From positions 62,001 to 126,000 of the forward strand of contig JAEUJW010000036.1 of NCBI GenBank assembly GCA_016793465.1: 64,000 bases of DNA. The letters run 5' to 3'. Every line of letters begins with the position of its first letter. Within the stretch, counting starts at the first letter, position 1. The notes below the pieces were generated by a model. The model did not search any database and was not told where the DNA came from. It worked only from the letters and a program-made list of their open reading frames with translations. The position numbers and the translations under genes were made by a program. The stretch comes from Myxococcales bacterium. Lineage in GTDB: Bacteria; Myxococcota; Polyangia; Nannocystales; Nannocystaceae. Positions 48,639-56,594 of the stretch are shown here, in pieces.

Positions 48639-49130
48639 TCACTGGCACAAGATCGGGTCGATCACGTCGCCGTTGTTGGTCTCGACGCACTCGTTGGTGG
48701 TCTTCCCGCCCATGCCGTCGTCGTTGGCCACCACCGACACCTTGCCGCCGATCGGCCCGGGGATCAGGCACGACACCTTCACGCACATCTCCTGGAACAG
48801 CACGTCGACCGTGGTCGCCGTGCACAGCGGCATGCCGTCCATCGGGTCGCCCTTGTAGAACGTGGTCGGCAGCCCCGCGCCGACCGGCTTGGCCCCGCGG
48901 TTGCAAACCTCCGCCGTCAGCTGCAGCTCCGGCTCGACCGTCGTGCACGCGTCCGACTGGAACTCCGCCGTCAGGTCGGGCAGCGCCTCCGCCCCGACCG
49001 ACCCCTGCGCCGCCTGGCGGTAGTTGTTGAGCCCCGGCTGCAGGAAGTTCTGCTTCCACTTCGACGCCGGCGGCACCACCCCGTCGTCGTCGACGTTGGT
49101 GATGTCGAATACTCCAGGTGCTAGACTCAC
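48639..49130 (-). pseudogene. 5'-truncated remnant of a CARDB/FG-GAP-type surface protein
   Basis: An open frame of 163 codons begins at a GTG (49130) right after an in-frame TAG. The peptide starts mid-motif: FDITNVDDDGVVPP then LQPGLNNYRQ matches the interior of large myxobacterial FG-GAP proteins that read YHITNV before it. A CARDB-like domain with paired cysteines follows to the stop. All of the usual N-terminal repeats and the signal peptide are absent. The break lies at about 49110, where base composition also changes, so it is probably a rearrangement scar. Confidence 0.7.
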
Positions 49131-49332
49131 CTACGGGCCGGTTTACGAGGGGTTGTCTCGGAAACCGCCAGATTCGCGACGAAATCGGTACGAATTTTCG
49201 AGACGTCCGGGGGATCGCGCCGTCGCGCATCGCTGGCTAGGACGGGTCCGAAGTGGGTGCCTCGAGCCAAGCCCCGGGGCCGGTGGAGGCCGGCCATCGT
49301 GCCACGCCGCGAGGGTCGGCGGCGGGTTAGAT

Positions 49333-49348
49333 CTGACCTAAAGGTCAG
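49333..49348. repeat. CTGNCC-N4-GGNCAG palindrome, exact and fully symmetric arms
   Basis: CTGACC-TAAA-GGTCAG. The only copy with an A/T variable pair as GGT/ACC; AT-rich spacer. Confidence 0.5.
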
Positions 49349-49377
49349 GCCAACACGGGCACGCCGTGCGAGCCTGA

Positions 49378-49393
49378 CTGGCCCAAAGGACAG
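49378..49393. repeat. CTGNCC-N4-GGNCAG palindrome, exact
   Basis: CTGGCC-CAAA-GGACAG, 45 bp from the previous copy. The CAAA spacer is shared with the near-match at 5373. Confidence 0.5.
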
Positions 49394-49568
49394 CCACCGC
49401 GGACCCAGCCCACCCCGACGAGTACCGCATCGTTGACGCCGTCGATCCGATCCCGTCTGCCGGGTGTTGCGGACGACTTCCTCGGCCGCGCCGGGCAAGT
49501 CGAGCCCAGCAGTATCGGGTGGAAGAGATCTGGAGTTTGACCGCGTGACTCTCTAAGATTTTCTGACG

Positions 49569-49832
49569 ATGGCCCTCCAACGCGACGTCGATCCTGCTCA
49601 TCCAACCACGGACGACGTCATGGCCGCCGCAGGAGTCGCCCGGCGGACCGTCCAGGTGTGGGTGGAGCGCGGCCTGTTGCCAGCGCCGCGGAGGGTGGTC
49701 ATCGCGGGCGTGGTATTCACGCGCTTCCCCGCCTGGGCGATCGAGAGGGCTCGCTTCGTCGTCAAGCAGCGGGCCGAAGGTCTCTCGACCGCGGAGGTCC
49801 GGTCCATGCTCGACATGATGGGTGTCAGGTGA
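49569..49832 (+). CDS. Small MerR-like helix-turn-helix protein
   Basis: An 87-residue protein from ATG 49569. Residues about 14-36 form a MerR-type helix-turn-helix (TTDDVMAAAGVARRTVQVWV, then ERGLLP). A second helical part follows with AEVRSMLDMMG. There is no effector domain, so it resembles small excisionase/MerR-like regulators. It opens the less GC-rich block and may control the downstream kinase cluster through the 49941-49958 palindrome. Confidence 0.72.
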   Translation: MALQRDVDPAHPTTDDVMAAAGVARRTVQVWVERGLLPAPRRVVIAGVVFTRFPAWAIERARFVVKQRAEGLSTAEVRSMLDMMGVR

Positions 49833-49940
49833 GCGTCGCCTGTCCACGGCCCGCTGCCCGAGAGGGCGCAGCGCCGGCCAAGTACAACGTAGCAACGGGG
49901 TAGCGGCATCCGGCGTGATTGGTCGACGGTTAGCAACTCT

Positions 49941-49958
49941 TGTAGGCAAGTGCCTACA
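49941..49958. promoter_or_regulatory. 18-bp palindrome, candidate operator
   Basis: TGTAGGCA-AG-TGCCTACA is a perfect dyad with a 2-bp centre. It lies 109 bp downstream of the small helix-turn-helix gene and 102 bp upstream of the kinase ATG at 50061. MerR-type regulators use dyads of this size; the identity of the binding protein is inference. Confidence 0.55.
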
Positions 49959-50060
49959 CGGACTGCCTGATGTTTTAGACACGTGCGCGCGTTTGCGAGC
50001 CTTCGCGGACGTGCAGGGTACTGGCCGGTTGCGTGGTACTGTCACCAGGTCGGAGGCCCC

Positions 50061-51944
50061 ATGAACATCGAACGACCGGATGACGCAGACGTGATCGAGT
50101 CGGACACCGACGACGAGGCGGAGGACGGCGAGGACGAGGCTGGCGAGGATGACTGCGACGAGGACGAGTCAGACAGCCTGCTCCTTGATGAAGACGAGGG
50201 CGCCCCCAACCTCGTCCCCGAGGGGCACCCGCGGCGCGTGCTCGCCGGACGGATCGAGATCCTCGAGAAGATCGGCGAGGGCGGCATGGGGGCCGTGTGG
50301 CGCGGGCTTCACCTCAAGCTCGAGCGCATCGTCGCGGTGAAGATCCTCGACGAGACGCTCCAGCTCCGCCCGGACGGCCGGGAGCGGTTCATCCGCGAGG
50401 CCCGTGCGCTGGCCCTGCTCGCCCACCGCAACGTCGTCGCTATCCACGACTGCGACGAGCTGCCGGACGGCAGGCTCTACCTGTGCATGGAACTGCTCGC
50501 GGGGGAGACCCTCCGCGACATCATCAAGCGCCGCGAGCCTGTCGATCCGCTCGAGGTGATCGACGCGGGCATGCAGGTCTGCGAGGCCGTCCAGGCCGCG
50601 CACGACCTCGGCATCCTGCACCGCGACCTCACGCCGTCGAACATCATCCGCCTCGGCGACGCCGCCAAGACGGTCAAGGTCCTGGACTGGGGTCTCTGCA
50701 AGCTCCTCGACCTCTTCTACGTTCGAGCCCCGCAGAAGTATGGTGCCCCACCCGGCGCCCGGCTCGTGACGCCGCCCGGCTGTCGGTTCGGCACGCCCGA
50801 CTACATGGCGCCGGAGATGCTCCGCCGCGAAGAACCGGACTCGCCGAGCTTCTGCACCGACGTGTACGCGCTCGCCGTGGTGCTCTACGAGCTCCTGACA
50901 GGGCGGCTACCGTTCGTGCCCGGCGACCGCAAGCTGCCACGGCCGATCCGGGACGTCCTCCCGCGCTTCGACTACCACGATCTCGAGGCCGCCCTTCGGG
51001 CCGCGCTCCGCTATCGGCCCGAAGAGCGGACGCAGACGATGGCCGAGTTCCGCGAAGGTCTCGAGCTGGCCCGCGAGTGTTTGCTCGCCCAGCGCGAGCA
51101 CGTCGCGGCAGCCGGAAAAATTCCCGCACTGGACCCCACACCTGCCCGACCCGAGCAGGTCGCGGCTGCGGTTGTCACCCCGGTGCAGGTCTCCACACCG
51201 TCCCAGCAGGAGCACACCGATGCGGCGGCCACCTCCATGGAGGTGACGGCTCACCCGGTCGATGGGCCTGGGGTCGCTGCGAACGACGTCGCCACGCCGT
51301 GCTCCGCGCCGCCTCCGGAGCTGGCGCGTGTCGTCCAGCTACAGCCGCGAAGCCGCTTCACGCGGACCCTGCTCGCAGCCGTCCTCGGGCTCGCAGTGGG
51401 CGTCGGCGGGACGCTCGGCTTGTGGCCAGACGTAGACGCAGCGCACGCGACGGAGCGGACTGTTCTGATGGCCCGGCTGGAGCTGGAGCTCGCCCGAGCG
51501 AGCGCGGCGGAGCGGCGAGTCGACCGCTGCGAGGCGGAGGTGTTGGTGAGACAGACGGCAGCCGAAGTTCCCACCACACCGCCGACACCGCCGCCGACAC
51601 CGCCAAGCCCCCTGCTGGCACCCGAGGTGCCTGCGGCGCGGGTGCTCGCGGCGACGAGTCGAAGCGCGCGGCCTGACAGCCCACGGCCCCGGGCGCCGTC
51701 GCCGAAGGTCCCGCAGGCGATGGAACAGCTCGCATCGAAGGTCCGCGCCTGCGCGCGGAAGGGCGGCATCACCGGGGGTCCGATCAAGGTGCAAGTCCGC
51801 CGCCAGGGCGGCGAGATCGACGCGGTGAAGGTGCTCAAGTACACGAAGGACCACCCGTCCTTCTCCTGCATCGACGCCGCGATCCGCGGCGCGGATCTGC
51901 CGGCGGCCGACCGCCCGGTCGAGACCTTCACGTTCCCCGAGTAG
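50061..51944 (+). CDS. Atypical Hanks-type kinase with acidic N-terminus and TonB-like C-terminus
   Basis: A 627-residue protein from ATG 50061 behind a CGGAGG site. Residues 8-46 are almost all Asp/Glu. The kinase domain has GEGGMG (72-77), Lys94 and HRDLTPSN (187-194), where the usual Lys is Thr, and DWG (209-211) instead of DFG; an APE segment is present. A membrane helix is near 450-468. After a Pro-rich linker the last about 70 residues (ending in RPVETFTFPE) resemble the C-terminal domain of AgmX/TonB-like proteins. The HRD Asp is kept, so activity is possible. Two exported-protein genes follow at 8 and 15 bp. Confidence 0.85.
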   Translation: MNIERPDDADVIESDTDDEAEDGEDEAGEDDCDEDESDSLLLDEDEGAPNLVPEGHPRRVLAGRIEILEKIGEGGMGAVWRGLHLKLERIVAVKILDETLQLRPDGRERFIREARALALLAHRNVVAIHDCDELPDGRLYLCMELLAGETLRDIIKRREPVDPLEVIDAGMQVCEAVQAAHDLGILHRDLTPSNIIRLGDAAKTVKVLDWGLCKLLDLFYVRAPQKYGAPPGARLVTPPGCRFGTPDYMAPEMLRREEPDSPSFCTDVYALAVVLYELLTGRLPFVPGDRKLPRPIRDVLPRFDYHDLEAALRAALRYRPEERTQTMAEFREGLELARECLLAQREHVAAAGKIPALDPTPARPEQVAAAVVTPVQVSTPSQQEHTDAAATSMEVTAHPVDGPGVAANDVATPCSAPPPELARVVQLQPRSRFTRTLLAAVLGLAVGVGGTLGLWPDVDAAHATERTVLMARLELELARASAAERRVDRCEAEVLVRQTAAEVPTTPPTPPPTPPSPLLAPEVPAARVLAATSRSARPDSPRPRAPSPKVPQAMEQLASKVRACARKGGITGGPIKVQVRRQGGEIDAVKVLKYTKDHPSFSCIDAAIRGADLPAADRPVETFTFPE

Positions 51945-51952
51945 GAGCTGCG

Positions 51953-52789
51953 ATGCTGACGATCCTGGCCCTTCCCCTCCTCCTTCTTGCACCCGCGACG
52001 CCGACCGCCGCGGACCTCGCCGCGGAGGGCGAGGCGTACCTGAAAACCGCCGAGACGGCTGACCACCCGCTCGACGTCCTCGTGGACGCCCACGCGAGTT
52101 TCGACTCGGCGTACCTCGTCGGCCACGACGCCCAACATCTTTGTCGAGCGCTCGATGTGGCCGAGCTGGCCCTCCGATCCGAGACGTTCGCCGACGAGGA
52201 GGAGCGGCGAGCTTGGGAAGAGACCCGCCAGGAAGACGTCGATCGTCTTCAGCAAGACGCGGCGACGACCGGGCGCGGCAACTGCCGCTTCGCGGGTAAG
52301 CCGGCTGCGCCGCGCGTGTCGATGATCGACCCGGATGGCGCCCTCCCGCGGATGCCGGAGCCCGCGGCGCAGGTCGACGACCCGACCGCACCGCCGAGCC
52401 GCGCGGGCCGGGGGGACACGCGACGGTGGCGAGCGCACACCGCCGCCGGCACCGTCCTCACGACCGCGGGCCTCGGTCTGCTCGGGGTTCTCACGGGGGT
52501 GCTGGTGCTCGAGCGGCGATGGATCGGCGAGATGCGCGGGCTCGTCGGGACCGCCCAGGCCGAGGGCCGCCCGTTCACGGTGGACGAACACCGCCGCTTC
52601 GGCGAGTTGCGAGACGATGTGTTTCACGGCGCGGACGTGGCGATCGGCGTCGGCGTCGCCGGCCTCGCGACGTTCGGCACCGGCGTCGCGCTGCTGGCGA
52701 CGCGCAAGAAGGCCAGGACCCGCGGTTATTCCTTCCAACCCTACGGCGGCCCCCTGGGCGCTGGTGCTGTGCTGCGGCTGAAGTTCTGA
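51953..52789 (+). CDS. Exported membrane protein, unknown function
   Basis: A 278-residue protein starting 8 bp after the kinase stop. It has a signal peptide (MLTILALPLLLLAPATPTAA) without lipobox Cys, a helical region (about 25-110) with two Cys, a Pro-rich linker, and two membrane helices (about 168-185 and 222-240). The C-terminus is GAGAVLRLKF. Its tight spacing after a kinase suggests it is a partner or target of that kinase. No family recognised. Confidence 0.72.
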   Translation: MLTILALPLLLLAPATPTAADLAAEGEAYLKTAETADHPLDVLVDAHASFDSAYLVGHDAQHLCRALDVAELALRSETFADEEERRAWEETRQEDVDRLQQDAATTGRGNCRFAGKPAAPRVSMIDPDGALPRMPEPAAQVDDPTAPPSRAGRGDTRRWRAHTAAGTVLTTAGLGLLGVLTGVLVLERRWIGEMRGLVGTAQAEGRPFTVDEHRRFGELRDDVFHGADVAIGVGVAGLATFGTGVALLATRKKARTRGYSFQPYGGPLGAGAVLRLKF

Positions 52790-52804
52790 CCGAGGAGAAT
52801 GACC

Positions 52805-54517
52805 ATGCGCCGGACTACGTTACTTTTCTGGGGCTCGCTCCTGCTCGGCGGGTGCATCCAGGATCTGCTCGCGGATGGGGCTGCCCTGGCTCCGGACACC
52901 GAGACGGACGCCAGCTCCACGTCGACGGGCGAACCCTCCACGCCCACGACCACCGGGGTCGGCTCGGGCGGGGTCCACACCGTGACCGGCGACTCGGGGT
53001 CGACGGGGACGACCGAGGGGACGGACGCCGAGGAAACGGGCGTGGACCCGGTCTCGAGCTCGGGCGAGGCGGTAAACCTCCCGCCGACCGTCGACCTCAC
53101 GGTGATGCCGGAGCATCTCGGTGAGGCAGGGCCAGCCGAGCTGCATCTCGCCGTCAGCGAGGACGTGGTCAAGGTACGCCTGTCGCTCGACGGCGAGAAG
53201 ATCGCCGACCTCGCGCCGGCTGACTTCCCCTACGTGTGGGAGGCGCTGTCGGCGAAGGACAACGGACCGGCGCGTAAGTTCTCCGCGGTGGTGGAGGACG
53301 AAGAGGGCCTCATGGCGGACGACGACGCGGAGCTCAGCGTGGAGCTGCCGCCTGCCGGCGCCGAGCGGTGCCTGTTCACCGCCCCCGACAAGGGGGTCGC
53401 GACCAGCATGATCGTGGCGCTGAGGTACACCTCCGAGGCGATCGTCGCCGTGGGGACGAGCGGCACGGGGACGCTGCGGCTCACGGTGTGGAAGCTCGAC
53501 CCGAACAACTGCGAGCTGCTCCCCGGGTGGCCCAGAACCCTCGCCAACTGGACCGGCGACCCGGCCCTTGCCGGGCTGACGTCGCTGGGGACCGCGGTCG
53601 ACATCGACGAGAACGGCAACCTCGTCGTCGCCGGCAACTTTTTCGTGAACGGCAAGTTGCAGAGCTACGTCGCCCTGCTCAACGCCGCGGGGTCGCGGCT
53701 CTGGGAGAAGGTCGGCGTGCCGGGCGACGAGGTCGCGGGCGTGGGAGCGTCGAAGGGCAGCTACAGCAACCGCGTGTTCGTCGTCGGCTCGCGCCGCACG
53801 AGCGACAACCCGGTCCTCACGGACGGCATGGTGTGGGTCTACCAGTGGACCGAGGGCGAGGAGGTGTACGTCCAGCCGCCGACCGTCCTCCGCGCACCGT
53901 TCACTCCGGATGAGTTCGACTCGGACCCTGACAACAACTTCAGCGAGTGGGCGCGGGCCGTCGTGGTCGACCCCGCCGGCAACGCGCTCGTGGTCGGCGA
54001 GCGCAAATTCAAGGACGAAAATACCTTGGTCTACAGCCGGGCGTTCGCGGCGCAGGTCCATCCGTTCGGCCAGGTGCTCGGCACGCCCTGGACCTCCTGG
54101 GCGCCTGCGTTCAAGCACGACGCCGTGCGGTCGATCGGTGTCTGCGGCGACGAGCTCGTCGCCGCAGGCTGGACCCTCGACATTGACCCGAACGCCAAGC
54201 CCCAGCCGTTCCTGTTCTGGTTGGAATCCGAGACGCATCGACATCTTGCGCAACTCGGTGCGACGGAGATCTATGGCGTTGCCTGTGATCGAGAGCGGAA
54301 GATCATCAGCGCTGCCACGCGTTCATCCGGTCCGGCCGACGCGCAGGTCTTCACAGTCCTCGGCACATCGGACTCCCCAACTTGGTACGACCAGGGCGAC
54401 GCCAGCGCGGACGGTGCCGGCGCCGTCGCCTGCGACCATCGCGGCTTCTGCGGCTGGGGCGGGTACCGCACGGACAACGCCAAGTTCTACGCCGTGGTTC
54501 GGGTGCATCACCCGTAG
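52805..54517 (+). CDS. Large surface lipoprotein with propeller-like repeats
   Basis: A 570-residue protein. ATG 52805 is chosen over ATG 52799 because the CGAGGAG site at 52791-52797 is 7 bp from the former and only 1 bp from the latter. Lipobox Cys17 (LLLGGC) is followed by a Ser/Thr/Gly linker to about 90, an Ig-like segment, and then repeated propeller-like strands (units such as GNLVVAGNFFVNG, GNALVVGERK). It is likely at the cell surface. It ends the kinase operon and is 10 bp from the convergent lipoprotein gene. Confidence 0.78.
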   Translation: MRRTTLLFWGSLLLGGCIQDLLADGAALAPDTETDASSTSTGEPSTPTTTGVGSGGVHTVTGDSGSTGTTEGTDAEETGVDPVSSSGEAVNLPPTVDLTVMPEHLGEAGPAELHLAVSEDVVKVRLSLDGEKIADLAPADFPYVWEALSAKDNGPARKFSAVVEDEEGLMADDDAELSVELPPAGAERCLFTAPDKGVATSMIVALRYTSEAIVAVGTSGTGTLRLTVWKLDPNNCELLPGWPRTLANWTGDPALAGLTSLGTAVDIDENGNLVVAGNFFVNGKLQSYVALLNAAGSRLWEKVGVPGDEVAGVGASKGSYSNRVFVVGSRRTSDNPVLTDGMVWVYQWTEGEEVYVQPPTVLRAPFTPDEFDSDPDNNFSEWARAVVVDPAGNALVVGERKFKDENTLVYSRAFAAQVHPFGQVLGTPWTSWAPAFKHDAVRSIGVCGDELVAAGWTLDIDPNAKPQPFLFWLESETHRHLAQLGATEIYGVACDRERKIISAATRSSGPADAQVFTVLGTSDSPTWYDQGDASADGAGAVACDHRGFCGWGGYRTDNAKFYAVVRVHHP

Positions 54518-54527
54518 ACCGTGGGCG

Positions 54528-55628
54528 TCAGCCCGGCGGCACGAAGTCGTCGCACAGCCCGACGAGGTCGTTCGCGTGCTCGGCGAAGAAGGGCACGTAG
54601 TCGTCCATGCAGCCCGAGCCGATGAAGCCATGCTCGACCCCTTCGGCGAGCAGACGCAAGCGGTTCTTCTCCGGGATGAATTCGTTGGGGAGGCAGAGCT
54701 GCTGGTAGCCGACGTCGACGTCGGTCGTCAGAACCAACACAGCGAACGCGTCGTCGTCGCCGTGCTTCGCCGCGCGGAGTGCCTCGATCCACTCGTCGAC
54801 GGTGCCCAGGGACTGCTCGTCGTAGTCATCCTGGATGATGGTGACGACGAGGAGTGCGTCGTCCCGGAGAAACCCGCGGTTGCACGCGTCCTCGTCGTTC
54901 GGGTCGTTCATCTCCGGCTGGAGCGCGGCGACCATCGCCTGGCCTGTGATGGCGGACCCCGCGGTGCCGACCTGAGCGATGCATGTGAACGCTTCGGCCA
55001 TGTCTTGCTGGCCGCTGACGATGTACCGGAGGTCCCCCCCCAGCTCGCAGCGGCGGTTCGAGGCGTTCTCCCCTGCGGGGAAGGTGACGGCCGCGCCGAT
55101 CTTCTTGTCACACGGGGTCACGACCGCGCCGCAAGCAGGCGGCTGACCCATCGGGTCGCAGCCGTCTTCGCACAGGCCACAGTCGCCGATGTTCCAGACC
55201 GTGTCAGTGCTGGCGACCAGGACGTGGACGTCGAACTCAGAGAACTGCTCCTGGATCGTGCCGATGAAGCCGGGAACGGCGGAGATCAGCCTCTCCTGCT
55301 TGCCCTTCATCGTGCCCTGTGAGCTGATCACGAACAGGAAGTCGATCCGACCCTCGCAGCCGGCCGGCTGCGTCGGGTCGAAGTCCGGCATGCCCATGTC
55401 CCAGGTAACGCTGTCAGTGGAGCCACCGGAGCTGGTGCTCGTCGATGATGTTGACGTCGACGAGCTGTCCGCCGCCGGCCCGCTCGAGGATGACTCGTCG
55501 GTCGAGGTATCCGACTGCGCCGATGCGGTCGTGACGCTGGTTTGAGTCCCGCCCCCGAAGCTGGACGCGCCTGGGCCACCGCCGCAGGCGGTCAGGCTGG
55601 TCAGGACGAGGGCGAGCTGGGCACGCAT
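54528..55628 (-). CDS. vWA-like surface lipoprotein with degenerate MIDAS
   Basis: A 366-residue protein from ATG 55628. Lipobox Cys15 (LTSLTAC) and a Ser/Thr linker (to about 75) precede a von Willebrand A-like fold starting RIDFLFVISSQGTM. Relatives usually read FVVDNSGSM; here the metal-site Asp is replaced, so metal binding is doubtful. Many cysteines (GDCGLCEDGC) suggest disulfides. Probably an adhesion or scaffold lipoprotein. Confidence 0.8.
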   Translation of the reverse strand: MRAQLALVLTSLTACGGGPGASSFGGGTQTSVTTASAQSDTSTDESSSSGPAADSSSTSTSSTSTSSGGSTDSVTWDMGMPDFDPTQPAGCEGRIDFLFVISSQGTMKGKQERLISAVPGFIGTIQEQFSEFDVHVLVASTDTVWNIGDCGLCEDGCDPMGQPPACGAVVTPCDKKIGAAVTFPAGENASNRRCELGGDLRYIVSGQQDMAEAFTCIAQVGTAGSAITGQAMVAALQPEMNDPNDEDACNRGFLRDDALLVVTIIQDDYDEQSLGTVDEWIEALRAAKHGDDDAFAVLVLTTDVDVGYQQLCLPNEFIPEKNRLRLLAEGVEHGFIGSGCMDDYVPFFAEHANDLVGLCDDFVPPG

Positions 55629-55684
55629 GGGGATTAATCTACCGCAGACAGGTCTTGATGTCACCGGAGGCTTCTCCCGTCGAG

Positions 55685-56032
55685 CTACCGCGCGGCCTGG
55701 ATTCCCGCCGCATCCAGCCGCCAGCCCGTCTCTTCGTTCCCAGGTCCCCAGAAGCTACGGAGGAACTCCATCGTGTAGGTCGCCCGCCTATCGCAGCCTT
55801 GCACACCGACCTGCTTCGGCATGTCTGCGCCAGCATCATCATGGACCGCCAGAATCGTGAGCCTGAGCTGGTCGCGCGAGCACCCGAAGTCGAACGAGGC
55901 GCGGCGTTGCAGGTCGTGCAGTAGTTCTTCCGTCTTACTCTTCTCCAGGACGAACCCGTCCCGTTCGATGGTGTTTCCGGCGCAACCAGTGCTGAGCAGC
56001 AAGGCGAAAAGGACAAAACGCGACATCTTCAT
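55685..56032 (-). CDS. Small lipoprotein
   Basis: A 115-residue protein from ATG 56032 with AGGAGT 6 bp upstream. Lipobox Cys17 (LLSTGC). The mature domain has CSRDQLRLTILAV and VGVQGCDRRATY, a pattern with two conserved Cys seen in many small myxobacterial lipoproteins of unknown role. It lies 80 bp downstream of the SUKH gene on the same strand, so it may belong to the toxin operon, but this is not certain. Confidence 0.75.
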   Translation of the reverse strand: MKMSRFVLFALLLSTGCAGNTIERDGFVLEKSKTEELLHDLQRRASFDFGCSRDQLRLTILAVHDDAGADMPKQVGVQGCDRRATYTMEFLRSFWGPGNEETGWRLDAAGIQAAR

Positions 56033-56112
56033 GTGGGACTCCTGTTGGGGGGTGGGGGTTGGAGGGCATCTCGATCGGGATAATCGCCGCTGGGTCGATA
56101 GGCGAACGCCGC

Positions 56113-56583
56113 TCAGTCATCGGGTGAGTCGTGCAGAAGCTCCAAGAAGACGGGGAACGTGGGCGCGATCCGGTGGAGGTTTGCAGTCGTAGGTGGACGG
56201 TGCTCGGCCTCGTGGTCCCACAGGACGACGGCCCCGCGTTCCTTACCCGTGAGCCACAAGCAGAACTGGTCGCCGCAGCTCGTCGTGGCGATCGGAAGGA
56301 GACCACGCGGCATCCGTCCCGCGTAGCACTCGATATTCCATCGCAAGTCGTAGGTGTCCTCCGATGGATTTGAGCCGCAGCGGTACAGCTTCCGGACGTC
56401 GGCATCGGGTCCGCCTTGTGGCCAATCCTGGACGGGCACCGTGTCGGGCTTCGGCGAGCCGCCGTTGTGGCGGAGCAAGAACGCGGCGTAATCTGTCGGG
56501 AGGGTGAACCCGACGAGCGTCTCGAGTGAGGCGAGGTCTCGCTGTTCCAAGCGGGGCCCGGAGTCTTCCAATTTTCGGAACAT
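56113..56583 (-). CDS. SUKH (SMI1/KNR4) family protein, probable immunity protein
   Basis: A 156-residue single-domain protein, normal for SUKH-1. It carries the signature GFTLPTDYAAFLLRHNGG (about 30-47), a conserved Trp/Gly region and a C-terminal FLELLHD helix. SUKH proteins are known as immunity proteins for nuclease polymorphic toxins. It begins 11 bp after the stop of the RHS-nuclease gene, the classical place for a cognate immunity gene. It is cytoplasmic, with no signal peptide. Confidence 0.85.
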   Translation of the reverse strand: MFRKLEDSGPRLEQRDLASLETLVGFTLPTDYAAFLLRHNGGSPKPDTVPVQDWPQGGPDADVRKLYRCGSNPSEDTYDLRWNIECYAGRMPRGLLPIATTSCGDQFCLWLTGKERGAVVLWDHEAEHRPPTTANLHRIAPTFPVFLELLHDSPDD

Positions 56584-56594
56584 GGGACGGTGCT

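Larger units (their letters stand above)
49131..49568. other. Junction region without genes
   Basis: A 438-bp gap between the truncated gene and the small DNA-binding protein gene. Codon-like structure is absent and GC content is lower than to the left. It contains two exact CTG palindromes (49333-49348 and 49378-49393) only 45 bp apart. A short GGTTGTCTCGGAAACCGCC stretch at about 49152 looks like an insertion-sequence end, but no matching inverted copy was found. Confidence 0.5.

Noticed and set aside
49150..49175. Insertion-sequence-like end GGTTGTCTCGGAAACCGCC
   Set aside because: No matching inverted end, target duplication or transposase was found, so no mobile element is called.
49127..49498. 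123-codon minus-strand frame in the junction gap
   Set aside because: Arg-rich, no motif, overlaps the truncated remnant's upstream region and the palindromes.
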